NCBI GenBank assembly: GCA_004431415.1
Contig: QPMI01000671.1
Span: 111,172-175,171 of the forward strand
Direction of reading: 5' to 3'
DNA: 64,000 bases
Source: Cyanophora paradoxa
Taxonomy: Eukaryota > Glaucocystophyceae > Cyanophorales > Cyanophoraceae
Positions 24,016 through 34,509 of the stretch are shown piece by piece. The notes under the pieces are model-generated. The model was not told the origin of the DNA, ran no database searches, and was given only the letters and a program-made list of their open reading frames with translations. Positions within the stretch are counted from its first letter, which is position 1. Each line of letters begins with the position of its first letter. Made by a program: the position numbers and the translations under genes.

Positions 24016-24205
24016 CATTTGGACACGAATTCAAACCGCAAGTCCGGGCTACAAGTGTGGGAATGTACACTGCGGCCGCCGCGACCGCGGGCTCAGCCCA
24101 CCAGCGTTCTGGGGGGGGGGGGGGGGGCTCGGGCGGTGGCGGGAGCCCCGATGGGCCCTTGGGGGCCCGACATGGAGTCAGCCTGCGGCGGGGGCGAAAA
24201 AGGGG
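24015..24205. mobile_element. Truncated copy of the dispersed GCATTTGGACACG element
   Basis: Starts gcatttggacacgaattcaa at the TRM112 stop codon and matches the left end of the element at 25811 for about 95 bp. It then runs into a G17 tract and a GC-rich segment also present at 33813-34205. No right terminal inverted repeat was seen. Confidence 0.7.
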
Positions 24206-25263
24206 TAAAAAGGTCTTGATATCCAATTGCAAATCGAAGCAAATGGGGGCGCACTCGATCGACGAGCCTCCCACCCAGAGACGTAATCGTAATCGTAATC
24301 AAAGACGTCCAACCCCTCAGGGCCTAATCGTAATTGTAATCAACTGGCAATGACGTCGAACGCGAGCCCCCCGAGCCCGAAACCGATCGCGAGCCTGGGC
24401 GCTGGCTCAGCTAGGGGGAGCCGATGGCCGTACGCGTCCCCGGCCTGCGGAACCGGTTAACGTTGTGTCACAGTGTTATAATTAATGTTGCTCGAGGGCG
24501 ACGTGGTGGAGCTCGCCGCGGCGGCGCGGCCCTGTACATGCGCTAAGCTTATTTAAGGTCAAGGTCAAGGTCCTTTACCTGGCCCCTGCCTTCTGTACCA
24601 GCACGCAAGCATCAGCATCGCCAGTCCAGTGAAACAGGAACATGCACATGCGCAGTTGATGTGCACTGCGGCACGTGCATGCACAGTTCATGCCTCTTTG
24701 AAGACCGTCGGACATAATCAGGCCTAGTACACGTACACGTACACGGTACATGTGGGCGGCGACGCGGCTGCAGTGACGCGTACGTCGACATTGCGTTTCA
24801 AGTTTCAACTTGGCAATTCGCGGTTGGAGAAACTTGAAATGAGTCTAGAATAAATTAATAACGTTAACGTTAACACGTTTAATTTCAAGTTGGAGAAATG
24901 AGCTCGATCGCGAGTCTAGATCTTCTCCGATCCACGGGCCCGGCCGCGGCGGCCCGGGGCCATGGCCACCTTTCGAATTCGCCGCGGCGCGATATCATAT
25001 AGTATCGCCGAGTCGATCAAGCGTCTTCCTTGATTAATTATTACCTCGAAATTCCTTGATTAATATTACCTCGAGAAACTTTAATTGTAGCCCTGAGCAT
25101 GAAGTACTAGTCATTAGCCGGCGCAGTGCATGCGCACGTGCATGTGCAATTGAACTAACGGTTGCGCCGAAAACGTACCCCAGAGCTCCGTCCCATTCGA
25201 ATTCGACAGGCCTCAGATACAGCTGGCCTCCATTTCGCTGATTGCGTTCCAGCATTCCAAGCC
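24206..25263. other. Intergenic repeat-rich region
   Basis: Contains cgtaatcgtaatcgtaatc tracts (24280-24345), acgtacacgtacac runs (about 24728-24745), gttaacgttaac palindromes (about 24860) and many 6-bp palindromes. No gene was recognised. Confidence 0.6.
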
Positions 25264-25775
25264 ATGGACGAGCTGTCCCCTTTCAAGGCGGGCTGCGTCG
25301 TAAACGCAGCGTTCTGTATAGCGAACGCGCGGTCACTGGCGAGCATTATTCGGTACAAGCTGCGTCAGCGGGACCATCTCGCGGTTGTGAAGGCTGAAAT
25401 CGAGACGACCAAGCGAGATATGGCGCGCATCTTCGACACGGTGCGGTCGGGGACCAGCATCGATCAGATTATGGCCCGAGAAGCCCGTTTGTTGCGGCCG
25501 AACAACCTGATCGTCGTGTGGACGGACAAGGACTTCGACCTGCAAGTGCCGTGAAGTGCGTATACTTACTTCCGCTGTATGCGCCGCGCGCTCTAAACAG
25601 CCCAGCAGCATCGTTCACTCGAAAATCAGAACTGCCCACCGTGCACGATGCGCGCAGCTCTCCCGATGATCAGGACCCCCTTGCGACAGTGAGCGCGCTG
25701 TCCCCCGATTCGCTGTCAGGCGACGGTGAGCAAGCACCTATCGTGCAGCTCTCCCGCTCAACTCAGGGCTCATAG
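25264..25775 (+). CDS. Two-exon protein of unknown function
   Basis: Exons 25264-25550 and 25601-25775 join in phase (GTGAAG...AACAG intron) for 153 residues. Residues 1-95 look folded (FKAGCVVNAAFCIANARSLA, then a charged helix EIETTKRDMARIFD and LIVVWTDKDFDLQVP). The rest is Ser/Pro/Asp-rich and probably disordered (SALSPDSLSGDGE). No family recognised. It is supported by codon-like composition, a good start codon and a normal-sized intron. Confidence 0.5.
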
Positions 25776-25810
25776 TAGCAGCATGCATTTGATGTTCGCT
25801 ACCTGTTCCT

Positions 25811-26027
25811 GCATTTGGACACGAATTCAAACCGCAAGTCCGGGCTACAAGTGTGGGAATGTACACTGCGGCCGCCGCGACCGCGGGCCCAGCCCACCAG
25901 CAAGCTCGGTCCGGCCAGGCAGGAAGGGGGTTGCCCCCCTCGAGCTCCCCGGCAGGACCGTATGCAGTGTACATCCCAGCCTTGTAGCCCAGATATTACG
26001 TTCTGATTCGAATTCGTGTCCAAATGC
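25811..26027. mobile_element. MITE-like element with about 55-bp terminal inverted repeats
   Basis: The left end gcatttggacacgaattcaa (continuing ccgcaagtccgggctacaag) is mirrored at the right end, which closes gaattcgtgtccaaatgc. The interior is GC-rich (ggccgccgcgaccgcgggcc). Length is about 217 bp with no coding capacity. Related left-end copies lie at 24015, 31776, 33813 and 40275. I could not identify a clear target-site duplication. Confidence 0.8.
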
Positions 26028-26076
26028 TGGCCGTGCATGCAGAGTCATTCACACATAACGAGATGTTTACTTCTAC

Positions 26077-27386
26077 TTAACGCTTCTGCTTCTTTTTGAA
26101 GAATCCCTTCCGCCTGCCCGCCATGTTCCGCTGTTGGATGCCGACGTGTTTCCGCTTTGCGTAATTCTTGAGGCGTTCATCACCAAGGAGCTCATCCGCA
26201 AGCGTTTCCTTGGTCTCCCTCTTCGACATGCGGCCAGAGTAGAATTCGGCAGCACCAGCTACTACACGTCCAACCTGCAGCAAGCCTGAATCCGCAAAAA
26301 ACGAAGCCTTATCAGGAAGCTCACCTGGAAAACCTTTGGCCGACCTTTCCAGTCGAGAGCCTTGTAATGCCTCTTGGGATCAAGTACGCTTCTGTTTTGA
26401 AGTAGGCGCAAATCTCGCTCGAGCTCTTCCGTCATAAGTGTGCTACGCATGTTGAACCACCCCTTGCCTGTCGACTCTCCAATCTGGTGTAGAGAGAGGG
26501 CGCTAAGATATCGAGGGAATACGAGACAGTTGTTCGCACCTGCTTGCGTTCTTCCATGCGAATCTTCCTTGTATCCAGAGGCGCAACTCCTGTTGCTTTC
26601 TCAGCATCGATTGCCTGCTCCCTCACGGCTCTCTTTTCCGGGGGGAGATCTGCGCACGTGTTCAATTTTCTAGCAAGCCTTAGAGCAATATGGAGCTCAC
26701 TGGCAGAGAAGCTGGCAGATGGCGGATTTGGTTGAGGGGGCCCCTGGGCATCCGAAGACCTTGCATTCATGGGACCCTTGTGCTTCGAAACAAGGGCCGA
26801 GAAGTAGAGATCGCTTTCGCTGTAGCCACTGTCTAACGCCATTGAACGCGGGGTGGGCTTCTTGGGACGGGTGCCGCTCGCTTCCTTATCTTTGGCCGAG
26901 CTGCTCAGTCCGGAGACTTTGATGCTGCGACGTGCAGCGGTCAGATTTCGCATCCGGCGGGGCTGCGCGGCCAGACGCACACATCCTCGCCGTCTACGAA
27001 CGCGTCCTTGGCCTTGGGCGGACCGGCATTTTCACGCGCCGCGCTCTTGCGGAGCGCCTCGCTGGCCGGCGTTAGCTACGTTAGCTGCTCTGCTGGGGCG
27101 GGCACGTACGCATTAGCCTCGTCGCCTTCGGGAACGGGCTGCAATGCGGCTGCGTCCTTCGCATCTGCCTTCTTCTTCTTGGCAGAGGACGCGCGATCGC
27201 GGGTCACGCCCGAGGCCCGCAGCTTCGCGGCCTGGGCGGAAGCCTCGCGCGCGGACTAGAGTTGCGTGAGAAGAGCGCGCGCGCAGTCGGTGCGGGCCCG
27301 CGCACCGACTCGCTGCCCGCGTCGCTCTCCGCGTCACTTTGCTGCTGCCCGCTCGACGCCGCCCGCCGCCTCGTTGTCACGCCCAT
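26077..27386 (-). CDS. FCF2: FCF2-type rRNA-processing protein (DNTTIP2/Fcf2 domain)
   Basis: Nucleolar factor for early 18S rRNA processing (SSU processome). Exons 27306-27386, 27110-27255, 26981-27061, 26540-26924, 26325-26483 and 26077-26274 give 349 residues. The Fcf2 domain is C-terminal: GWFNMRSTLMTEELERDLRL, VLDPKRHYK, PKVFQVGRVVAGAAEFYSGR, then DERLKNYAKRKHVGIQ and the basic end GFFKKKQKR. The N-terminal half is low complexity (Gln/Ser/Ala, a KKKK run, phosphorylation-type SGYSESD). Divergent from APC4. Confidence 0.9.
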
Positions 27387-27566
27387 TCGGTTATCGGTCA
27401 ATCAATCGCCAGCTGCTGCTCCGAGCTCGGCGCCCCGCCGCGTAGAAAGGGTTCCGCCGGGAGTCGAGCTGTGGCACTCTGGCTCCTTTTGAATCAAATT
27501 TGATCCATCATAGACAGTGCAGCTTCAGTGCAGCGGCTCAGTGCAGCTTCTCGCGAGGAGGTGCGT

Positions 27567-27750
27567 TATCTGTTATTCTGCTTCGAAACATGCGATGCGC
27601 GCCTCCCAAGTTCTGACTGACGCGAATCCCACGCAGGATCGTGAAGGTCCGCCGTCCGCTGCGTGTGCCGCCCACGCGAACATGTCGCGCATCGCGCGCA
27701 TTGACGAACCTTTGCGCGCAGGCACGAACTGAGGGAACCGGGTGCTACAG
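27567..27750 (+). repeat. Duplicated NUP50-like gene segment upstream of APC4
   Basis: Closely matches 18585-18755 (intron 1, exon 2, intron 2 and start of exon 3 of the NUP50-like gene), including ctgcttcgaaacatgcgatg and ggatcgtgaaggtccgccgt. Roughly one difference per 12-15 bases. The copy lacks the original first exon and lies 70 bp upstream of the APC4 start, so it probably forms part of that gene's 5' region. Confidence 0.9.
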
Positions 27751-27820
27751 CTTTGATCCATCAGTGCAAGCTCGAGGCGCGACTGGGTCGCCGCCAGCTC
27801 TGGCTTGGTCGCCACTAGCG

Positions 27821-30800
27821 ATGGCGGATAGCTTCCGCATCCTGCTGGATCGGGACGGTCCGACGCGCACAGAGGAGCCGCCCGTGATGGCTTGGTGCCC
27901 CACGATGGACCTCATCGCAATGTCCCTGCCCGCGACGCGCAATGTCGTCGTGCACCGGCTCTCCTGGCAGCGCTTGTTCGTGATCCAACACAAGGCGGAC
28001 GTTTGCGCGATCAGCTGGCGACCCGATGGTGCGATTGGGGCGACGTGTGCGCCTTGTCCGGCCCCTGAGCGCGTCGCAGGCCGTGCGCTCGCGGTGGGCC
28101 TCAGCAGCGGGATGGTGTACGTGTACGACGTCGAGAACGGCGCGCCGCTGGCTAGCTTCGCGTCACACAGCACGGCGCTTCGGTGCATGCGCTGGGCCGG
28201 GGAGGACTGCCTGGTACGTGGGGCGTTGCTCGCGCAGCGGCATCTTCTCAAGCACGCACAGGCCGATCTCGAAGATGCATCGGACGATGATATGCCCGTA
28301 CGCGCGCCTGCCCTGCGCTTCAGAAGGGATCGAGTGCCGCGCAGGTCGAGTACGCGGACCAGACGTCGCGCTTCATTCCATCAATTGGGCACCTCGTAAA
28401 ACAGCCCAGGTGTGTGCATGAAATCCTTGGAGCAATCCGACCTCTTGAGCTCTCGCTTGCAGTGGAAAGCCAGATCCTTTTGTGCCAAAGCTCCCTCTTC
28501 CAACAATTGGAGGGACCATGATCTCTTCGGACAAAGCGCCTACCATCGGTTCATTGCTCAATCTGCTCGTGTCTATCGACAAAAGTGGAACCGCTTGCCT
28601 CAGGTGAGCTGAATCTGAGCTTCATCGCTTACTCTTGCATTCAACCTCCGTGCCTTGCAGTGCCAGTGGTGTCATGCCTGTCGCGCGTCTTGATCTTGGA
28701 ATGCTGGCTGGAATTGAAAAGCCACGGATTCTTCATATCTCTATGTCGTTGGATCTGCACCGCTTGACTGCTGTGCTTGAGAGGGATGTTGTGGACGCTC
28801 TACCCAGTCCCTCTGGCTCGAGACCTGGCCACATTGCGGTCTGCTGCACAGTTCAAGCAGCATTCTATACTGGAACTTAACTGCGCAATCTCGTGGCAGG
28901 AATTGCGTCTTGTCGTGGTTGGAACGGATCTCATCTGGAAACGCCGTCGAGAGATTCAGAAAATTGCCTCTCTGGCACAGAACATCGCTCAACTGCTCAC
29001 TCTTCTTCACTCTGCTGTGGCAGCAGCAGCTGAACAGTGGAAGCAGTCGACGGAGCAGCTTCATATGAAGATGGACAGTCTTCTCTCCGTTATCCGAGAA
29101 GGTGTTTAATCGACTGGAAATCTATTGCTGAATTCTTACTCGAGTACATATCAGAGCATAAGCTGAATTCCAGCGTCCCTGAGGAGCTCCTTGGACTGAT
29201 CGCAACCGGAATCCCCAGCCCACCTCTGCGGGACTTTCTAACACAACAGATGTCAGAGCAAGTACGTATGCACCCCCTGGCTTTCCTGTCGAAATTCTCA
29301 TTTTAATTTATCCAGAGACTGAAAATGATGGAGAAGAAGATGGATGCAGGAATGAAGGCCGTTCAAGAGCTGTTGTTGCAGAACATTCGCCCTGCATCGG
29401 AGTGCCTGGCATACCGGCTCGCAGAATTGAACGGTCTATCTTTGTGGTGCGATTCCCTCGTAGGCCTTGTGAGCAGTGAGCACGCAATGATCAGTTCGTG
29501 CAGGAAGTCCCGATTTGACAACATTGGCATTGACAGCTCGGCAGTCGGGCGCTTGTCTGCTGTTGCAAAAGAATTGGTTTTTCGCGTAGAGACAGCGCTT
29601 CACGCCTTCATTGAGACACGATCAAATATCCGGACATTCTTCACGTGGATTTGCAGAGGTGTTTCAAATCATGTTCTCTTTTTCATCTCTCTAAGTATTA
29701 CGCAGTCGCCAGCCTGGTTGCAGAAGATGGTGCTGTGCGGAATCTCGGGTCTGGCAAGGGCACTCCGACTGCGGCAGACGTTGCTCAAGTCGTGAATTTC
29801 CTCGAGAATGGGTTTATGTCGCATGATCCTTTTGCCGATAGCTTCCGCACATCAGGAAACCTGTCTGCGTTTTCTCCAACCAAAGCCGGAGGTGTGTTGC
29901 ATTCACTGTGGTTGTCAGAGTGTATGTGTCGAGCAATGGTTTTTTTTTGGCAGGTCAGCCGTTCAACAGCCCGCCAAAGGCTGTGGGGGCCGCAGCTGGA
30001 TTTCGATCGCCAGCGTCTTCAAACAGTGTTGGGTCTTTGCCAGTCTCCCAGTGTGCAAACCTATCCCAGGCATTACAGTCTTTGATTACGCAATGGGAGA
30101 TATTCTGCCGCCAGCCCTCCGAGGTTTGTAGACATTCGATGCGTTCAATCAGTTTCTCACATTCCCACAGGCAATATCTCGCTCATGTTCCCTCTTGGCA
30201 AACGTTCTTCTTGTAACTGAAGCAGTCTACGGTGATCACCCCTCACACCAAGTTTGTGCAGCCTCTCTTACGAAGTTGCTTCAGACAAATTGAAAGAAGT
30301 CCCGACGTCCAAAAATGCAAGTGATATGGGGACCGTTGGCTCTCCTGGGCGACCGAAACGGCAGGGGACTGCCTCTGGCTCTGATGCGGATGGTCAGCCT
30401 TCAATGATCTGGAGACCGCAGAGCTTGGCACTTCATGTGTCTTCGCCCAAAGATGCAGATGTGATGATCTATGGTTTGTTTTCCTGTGCACCAGCTGAAG
30501 TAGCAGCAGGACCACACACCTCTGCAGTACGTTGCATTCTCGAGACAGAAGGAGCCAGGAAGCCAACAAATACATGTGCTTCGGTTCCCATCTCGGGGTG
30601 GAGTTCAAATCGAAGGAACATCTGTGTCTATGTCTCAGGACATCACTCAAGTGGAGTTTTACAATGAACGACAACTGGCTGTGCTGCTTGGTGATGGCTT
30701 CGCTCTTTCCCCAGATTGAAATAGCTCTGAATTCTTTGCAGGTGCCAGTGATGGCCACACCCTTGGGCTGATTGATTTCGAGGACCTCCCATATGTGTGT

Positions 30801-31126
30801 GATCTGCTTCTGACTTCATTGCAAGTGTTGTGAGGGTTCTGCAGGCTTTCGTGTGGGACACAGCATCACAAGGAACCGCATCAGTCTCTGATCGGTTGGA
30901 TGCTCTGGGTTCTGAGCAGGTTTGCATTGTAACTTTTTGCCTAATTGCACTTCTCATGAGTATATACCAGGATCTATCTCTCTCGAAAAGGAGGCTTTTC
31001 CCGCACTCAAACCTCCAACAAATGGCACTCAGTGGCAGTCGAGGAGTGGCGTGCTTGTTGGCAATGCCACGCAGGCTCCTTGTACTTGACCTCGAGGATG
31101 ATGAGGCTGCAGAACTCCTCCCCTAG
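27821..31126 (+). CDS. APC4: Anaphase-promoting complex subunit 4 (APC4)
   Basis: Scaffold subunit of the APC/C ubiquitin ligase. The first exons (27821-28028, 28080-28213) encode the WD40 start: VMAWCPTMDLIAMSLPATRN, VVHRLSWQRLFVI, WRPDGRALAVGLSSGMVYVY. Later segments fit the APC4 long domain: PKLPLPTIGG, IAQLLTLLHSAVAAAAEQW, exon 29155-29261 (SVPEELLGLIATGIPSPPL), 29316-29658 (ECLAYRLAELNGLSLW, then NIRTFFTWIC), 29706-29891 and 29954-30123. The C-terminal beta propeller reads FYNERQLAVLLGDG and ends LLVLDLEDDEAAELLP. Exon joins at about 28214-28330, 28780 and 30160-30960 are not resolved; one segment near 28790 needs a frame change I could not place. Confidence 0.85.
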
Positions 31127-31985
31127 AAGAGGATTTTAATCTCGATTGTCACGGTGTCCTGTCTGCCTCTCCCGAGAAAGGTAGGGCCGCCTTACAGATG
31201 GGGGTAGTTGGCCCACCGCTGTGGAAGGAGCCTTGAGTAGGCTGGCACTGATCTGTTTATCCCCTGAGGGCCCAGTGGTTTTCCCCGGGCTTCAAACTGT
31301 TTTGTCATTTTTCCAGCATTAGAATATGAACTCGATCACAATGTCCCGCGGCTTGAAGAGTGGGATGCACACTGTCATGATTTTACCAGGGCTTCAAACT
31401 GTCGAAATCGTAATCGCAGATCAAGGACGTCCAAAGCTAAGTCATCCAACCCCTAATATTAATATTTAATCGTAATCATAGATCAAGGACGTCCTAATCA
31501 TTGAATCGTAATCGCATGCACGGCGTTGCAATTGAACCCTAATCGTAATCACAGATCAGGCTTAATTTTTTATAAGGACGTCCTAATCGTAATCGCAGAT
31601 CAGCACCCACCCACGTATATATATATATACATACGTATATACGTATATACGGAACCCATCAGCCCTCACAGCCCCACTGGGCGCGCGCCGGCCATCGGGA
31701 TATGACCCATCTATATATATCTATGAGTCCACCTGACTCAGTGAAGGGGTAATTCGGACACGCGTTTCCATTTCAGCATTTGGACACGAACTAAATAGCA
31801 AGGTCTGGGCTGCAAGTGTGGGATGTACAGTCACTGAGTATACGTACTAGCACGTGCGGCCACTGTGGCTGCGGGCCCGGCCCATCCCACTAGTACTGGG
31901 CCACTGCGGCCGAGCTCACTGAGTCACGCTCCAGCTCGGCCAGCCGGGCCCTGCGTTGCCCCGTACAGTATTACTAAGTTAATAT
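31127..31985. other. Intergenic repeat island with an inverted LURP-gene fragment
   Basis: Contains taatcgtaatcgcagatca tracts (31400-31600), an ATATAC/ACGTAT microsatellite (31617-31650) and a partial MITE copy (31776-31880). 31653-31754 is the reverse complement of the exon 2/intron 2 junction of the LURP-one gene (about 3876-3940) with an inserted GC-rich segment. Confidence 0.65.
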
Positions 31986-32157
31986 CTAGCTAAAGCTGCA
32001 GGTGCCAAGGTGCCCGCACATGTACAGAGGATGCGGCATGGCTAGCTCCCGTTGCATTATGGACCAACTATAAGAAGGTTCAAGACTGGTTCCGCCATCA
32101 ATTCCCTGAACCAAGGATTGCTGCCCCTTCAAAATGCAGCTATACATATGAGAGGGA

Positions 32158-32467
32158 CTACGACGACTTCCAAACCAAGAATCCCTGCTGGCCAAGATAA
32201 AAGTATGTGAAATGTTTCAACTCATGACTGACAAAGGCACCGAAGCACCGCCCTGTGCGGCGTAACCGTCGTCAGCTTCGTGATGCAAGTGCAGTGCCCT
32301 ACTGAAATGAAAGAGTTGCTGGATTTCGCACCTGTTACGCAATGCCATGTTTGGCCAGGCTTTGCGATCGCCTGCTTCACGTGCATGGCCATCTCCCGGT
32401 CATTACTACAGACGTTGAGGGCCTCGTTTGCGTGCTTGACTACTTCTTCCAGTAGCTCGTCGGGCAT
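32158..32467 (-). CDS. LC8-type dynein light chain
   Basis: Cytoplasmic/axonemal dynein light chain and dimerisation hub. Exons 32332-32467 and 32158-32252 (intron 79 bp, in phase) encode [40 protein letters not shown] and [17 protein letters not shown], matching the LC8 fold from the first helix to the last strand. From this Met it is 76 residues, while LC8 is usually about 89. A short 5' exon is likely missing: codons VSD precede the Met directly after a plausible ACGCAG acceptor. No ATG was found in the plausible upstream stretch. Confidence 0.85.
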
Positions 32468-32951
32468 ATCGGAGACCTGCGTATGCGGCACGCGGTGAGC
32501 CGCTGAGCAGAGGCAGGGTGGCGCTCTTCGCCGAGCTAACCTTCACGACCGGTCTCAGCGGGCCGCCTGCACGTTGGCGCGGAGCGTAAGCGACTTCAAG
32601 AAACGTGGACCGCTAAGCAGCACGCAATCGCACTATTAGCTAAGCAACGCGTCTTTTCAGACGCGCCGCTTAGCTAAGCGAGGGTCACGCACTGTTCATC
32701 TCTGTGCTTTCCTGAGACCAACACTGATGCGCCTCAAGGGACAGGGTGGGCGGGAAAATGCGGTATCTATGCGCTTCGGCTGTAGTCTGTGAGTCGCGAC
32801 CCGATGCGCTGTAGCTTTGCACCTGGCTACCGGCGTTTTGTTTTTGTTCTAAAAAAGAGACGACGACGGTACCCTCGTCTTAAAGAGAGTCTAAGAGACG
32901 ACGCGGCTCTGAGGCGCCTTCGCTTAAGGGGCGCCTGCCACAGCCAGCCGG
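32468..32951. other. Intergenic region between LC8 and the zinc-finger gene
   Basis: Should contain the missing LC8 5' exon and both promoters. It includes a short inverted motif, cttagctaagc (about 32671). A reading frame that continues into the downstream gene is open from 32789, so the downstream start could lie further upstream. Confidence 0.4.
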
Positions 32952-33691
32952 ATGGAGCGTGTGGCCTTTGTCCCTGCAGTCCCCGTTCTCCCGTGCGTGT
33001 CCCGACTCTTCGCTCGCAGACGCCCAGCTTGGGCGATCATGCAGCCACGCGCAGGAGGATAAAGCCGGGGAAATCGTTGATCTTCCTGCCACCGATCTCG
33101 CTCCCCGCGCGCGGCGCCGCACGCGGCCACCGGTCCTTCCACCGAGGAAGGACCGCCGTGGCCACGGTGGTGATCCGTGCCGGTCGAGAAGACGAGGAGG
33201 AAATTCAAGACCTGAATCCGAGGTCAGAGCTTAAGAGGTCCAACCTAAGCTTCCCGCCCAAACCTCAAAACGCAGTCGAAGTCCCACCCCGGCCCCAGGC
33301 TAACAGCATAAGAAACGCACACTCACTCTCCGCCCCCATGCGCAGAAACCCTGAAACACCGGACGAAGTGGATTTCGTGCCGTTCAACACAAGATATTAC
33401 TCAAGAGAGGAGTTGAACGCCCTGCTACGCGTCGACATGCGCCAGTCGCTGCAGAAGGCTTTCGATGCCAGTAACGCCCGGGGGATCTGCAGCTGTGACC
33501 GGTGCAGGGGGGCCGGCTCCGTAACCTGCGAAAGCTGTTTCGGAAGAGGCTACAGTACGTCGTCAAAGGATGGTCTTTGTCCAAGATGCAGCCCCAACCA
33601 AGATGGTCCGTCGAATCCTGCTGCCGCGCCGCCAGGCCGCATGGTTTGCGTGACATGTTCGGGTACGGGGCTCCATCCCGAGTTCGTGTGA
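32952..33691 (+). CDS. DnaJ-type zinc-finger protein, probably plastid-targeted
   Basis: Exons 32952-32998 and 33055-33691 give 227 residues. The C-terminal domain has four CxxC motifs (CSCDRCRGAGSVTCESC, then GLCPRCS and MVCVTCSGTGLHP), the cysteine-rich zinc-finger pattern of DnaJ without a J domain. Similar plastid proteins (BSD2-, LQY1- or PSA2-like) act in folding or assembly. The N-terminus starts MERVAFVPAV, has few acidic residues and is rich in Arg/Pro/Ser, consistent with a transit peptide. The YidD gene at 41809 starts with the same MERVAFV. A longer single-exon form starting at 32789 cannot be excluded. Confidence 0.7.
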
Positions 33692-33812
33692 GCCCTCAGG
33701 GCTCACGGCGGTTTTCCCCGGGTTCCAGCGCGTAGTCTAGCTAGCTACGCGTGGTTCGTCCGCTTGTACAGCATGTACTTGTACAGCCACGCCTGTTTTG
33801 TACTTTAATCTC

Positions 33813-34205
33813 AGCATGTGGACACGTACTAAAAACGCAAGTCCGGGCTACAGTGTGGGATGTACACTGCGGCCGCCGCGACCGCGGGCGCCCGGCCCAG
33901 CCCACCAGCAAGCTGGCCAGCCGGGCCCCAAGCCCTGCGTGGCTCCCTAAGCTTAAGGAGAGTAATGCGCCTCCCGAGTCCCCGCGGACACTCTAGCTAG
34001 CTAACTTAGTAAATTTTAAATAGCTACATGTGCCTGCACGGCGGGTGCGGCATCGCGTCTTGTGGCGGCGAGGGTCGTCTCGGGGCAGTGGCGGGACTCC
34101 GGGAGCCCCTACGGGCCTAAGCGGGCCGCCGGGCCCGACATGGCGTCATGATCAGCCTGCGGCGGGGGCGAAAATGGCCCAGGGGGTCCGACGGTCAGAC
34201 TCTGA
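33813..34205. mobile_element. Dispersed repeat element, about 390-bp form
   Basis: Starts gcatgtggacacgtactaaa and shares with 40275-40590 a long collinear series: tgtgggatgtacactgcggc, aaggagagtaatgcgcctcc, gcggacactctagctagcta and catcgcgtcttgtggcggcg. The 3' part (gcctgcggcgggggcgaaaa) also ends the 24015 copy. Non-coding. Confidence 0.75.
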
Positions 34206-34509
34206 GAAAGGTCTTGATATCGATATCCACTGGGCAAATCGAATCCAAAGCTTAAGCAAACGGGGGCGCACTGCGGCACTTGATCGACGAGCCTCCCACC
34301 CAGAGGAGCGCCTGCCGCAGTCCATTTCATCCAACCCAGTTCACCAATCTCGGACCCAAGGGCCTCCCAGACATGCGACTGCTGGCCATGGCCTTGGACA
34401 TGATATCGATGAGATTGGGACACTAACGCAGGCCAAAAAATGCCAGAAAATACACAGAAATTGGAGGCCGCCACGTGGGCACGTGCACTTGCCCACTAAC
34501 TCCTAACAA

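Noticed and set aside
32070-32100. ggttcaagact resembling a tRNA B box
   Set aside because: There is no matching A box or cloverleaf, and it lies just 3' of the LC8 coding exon. No tRNA or rRNA gene was found anywhere in the window.
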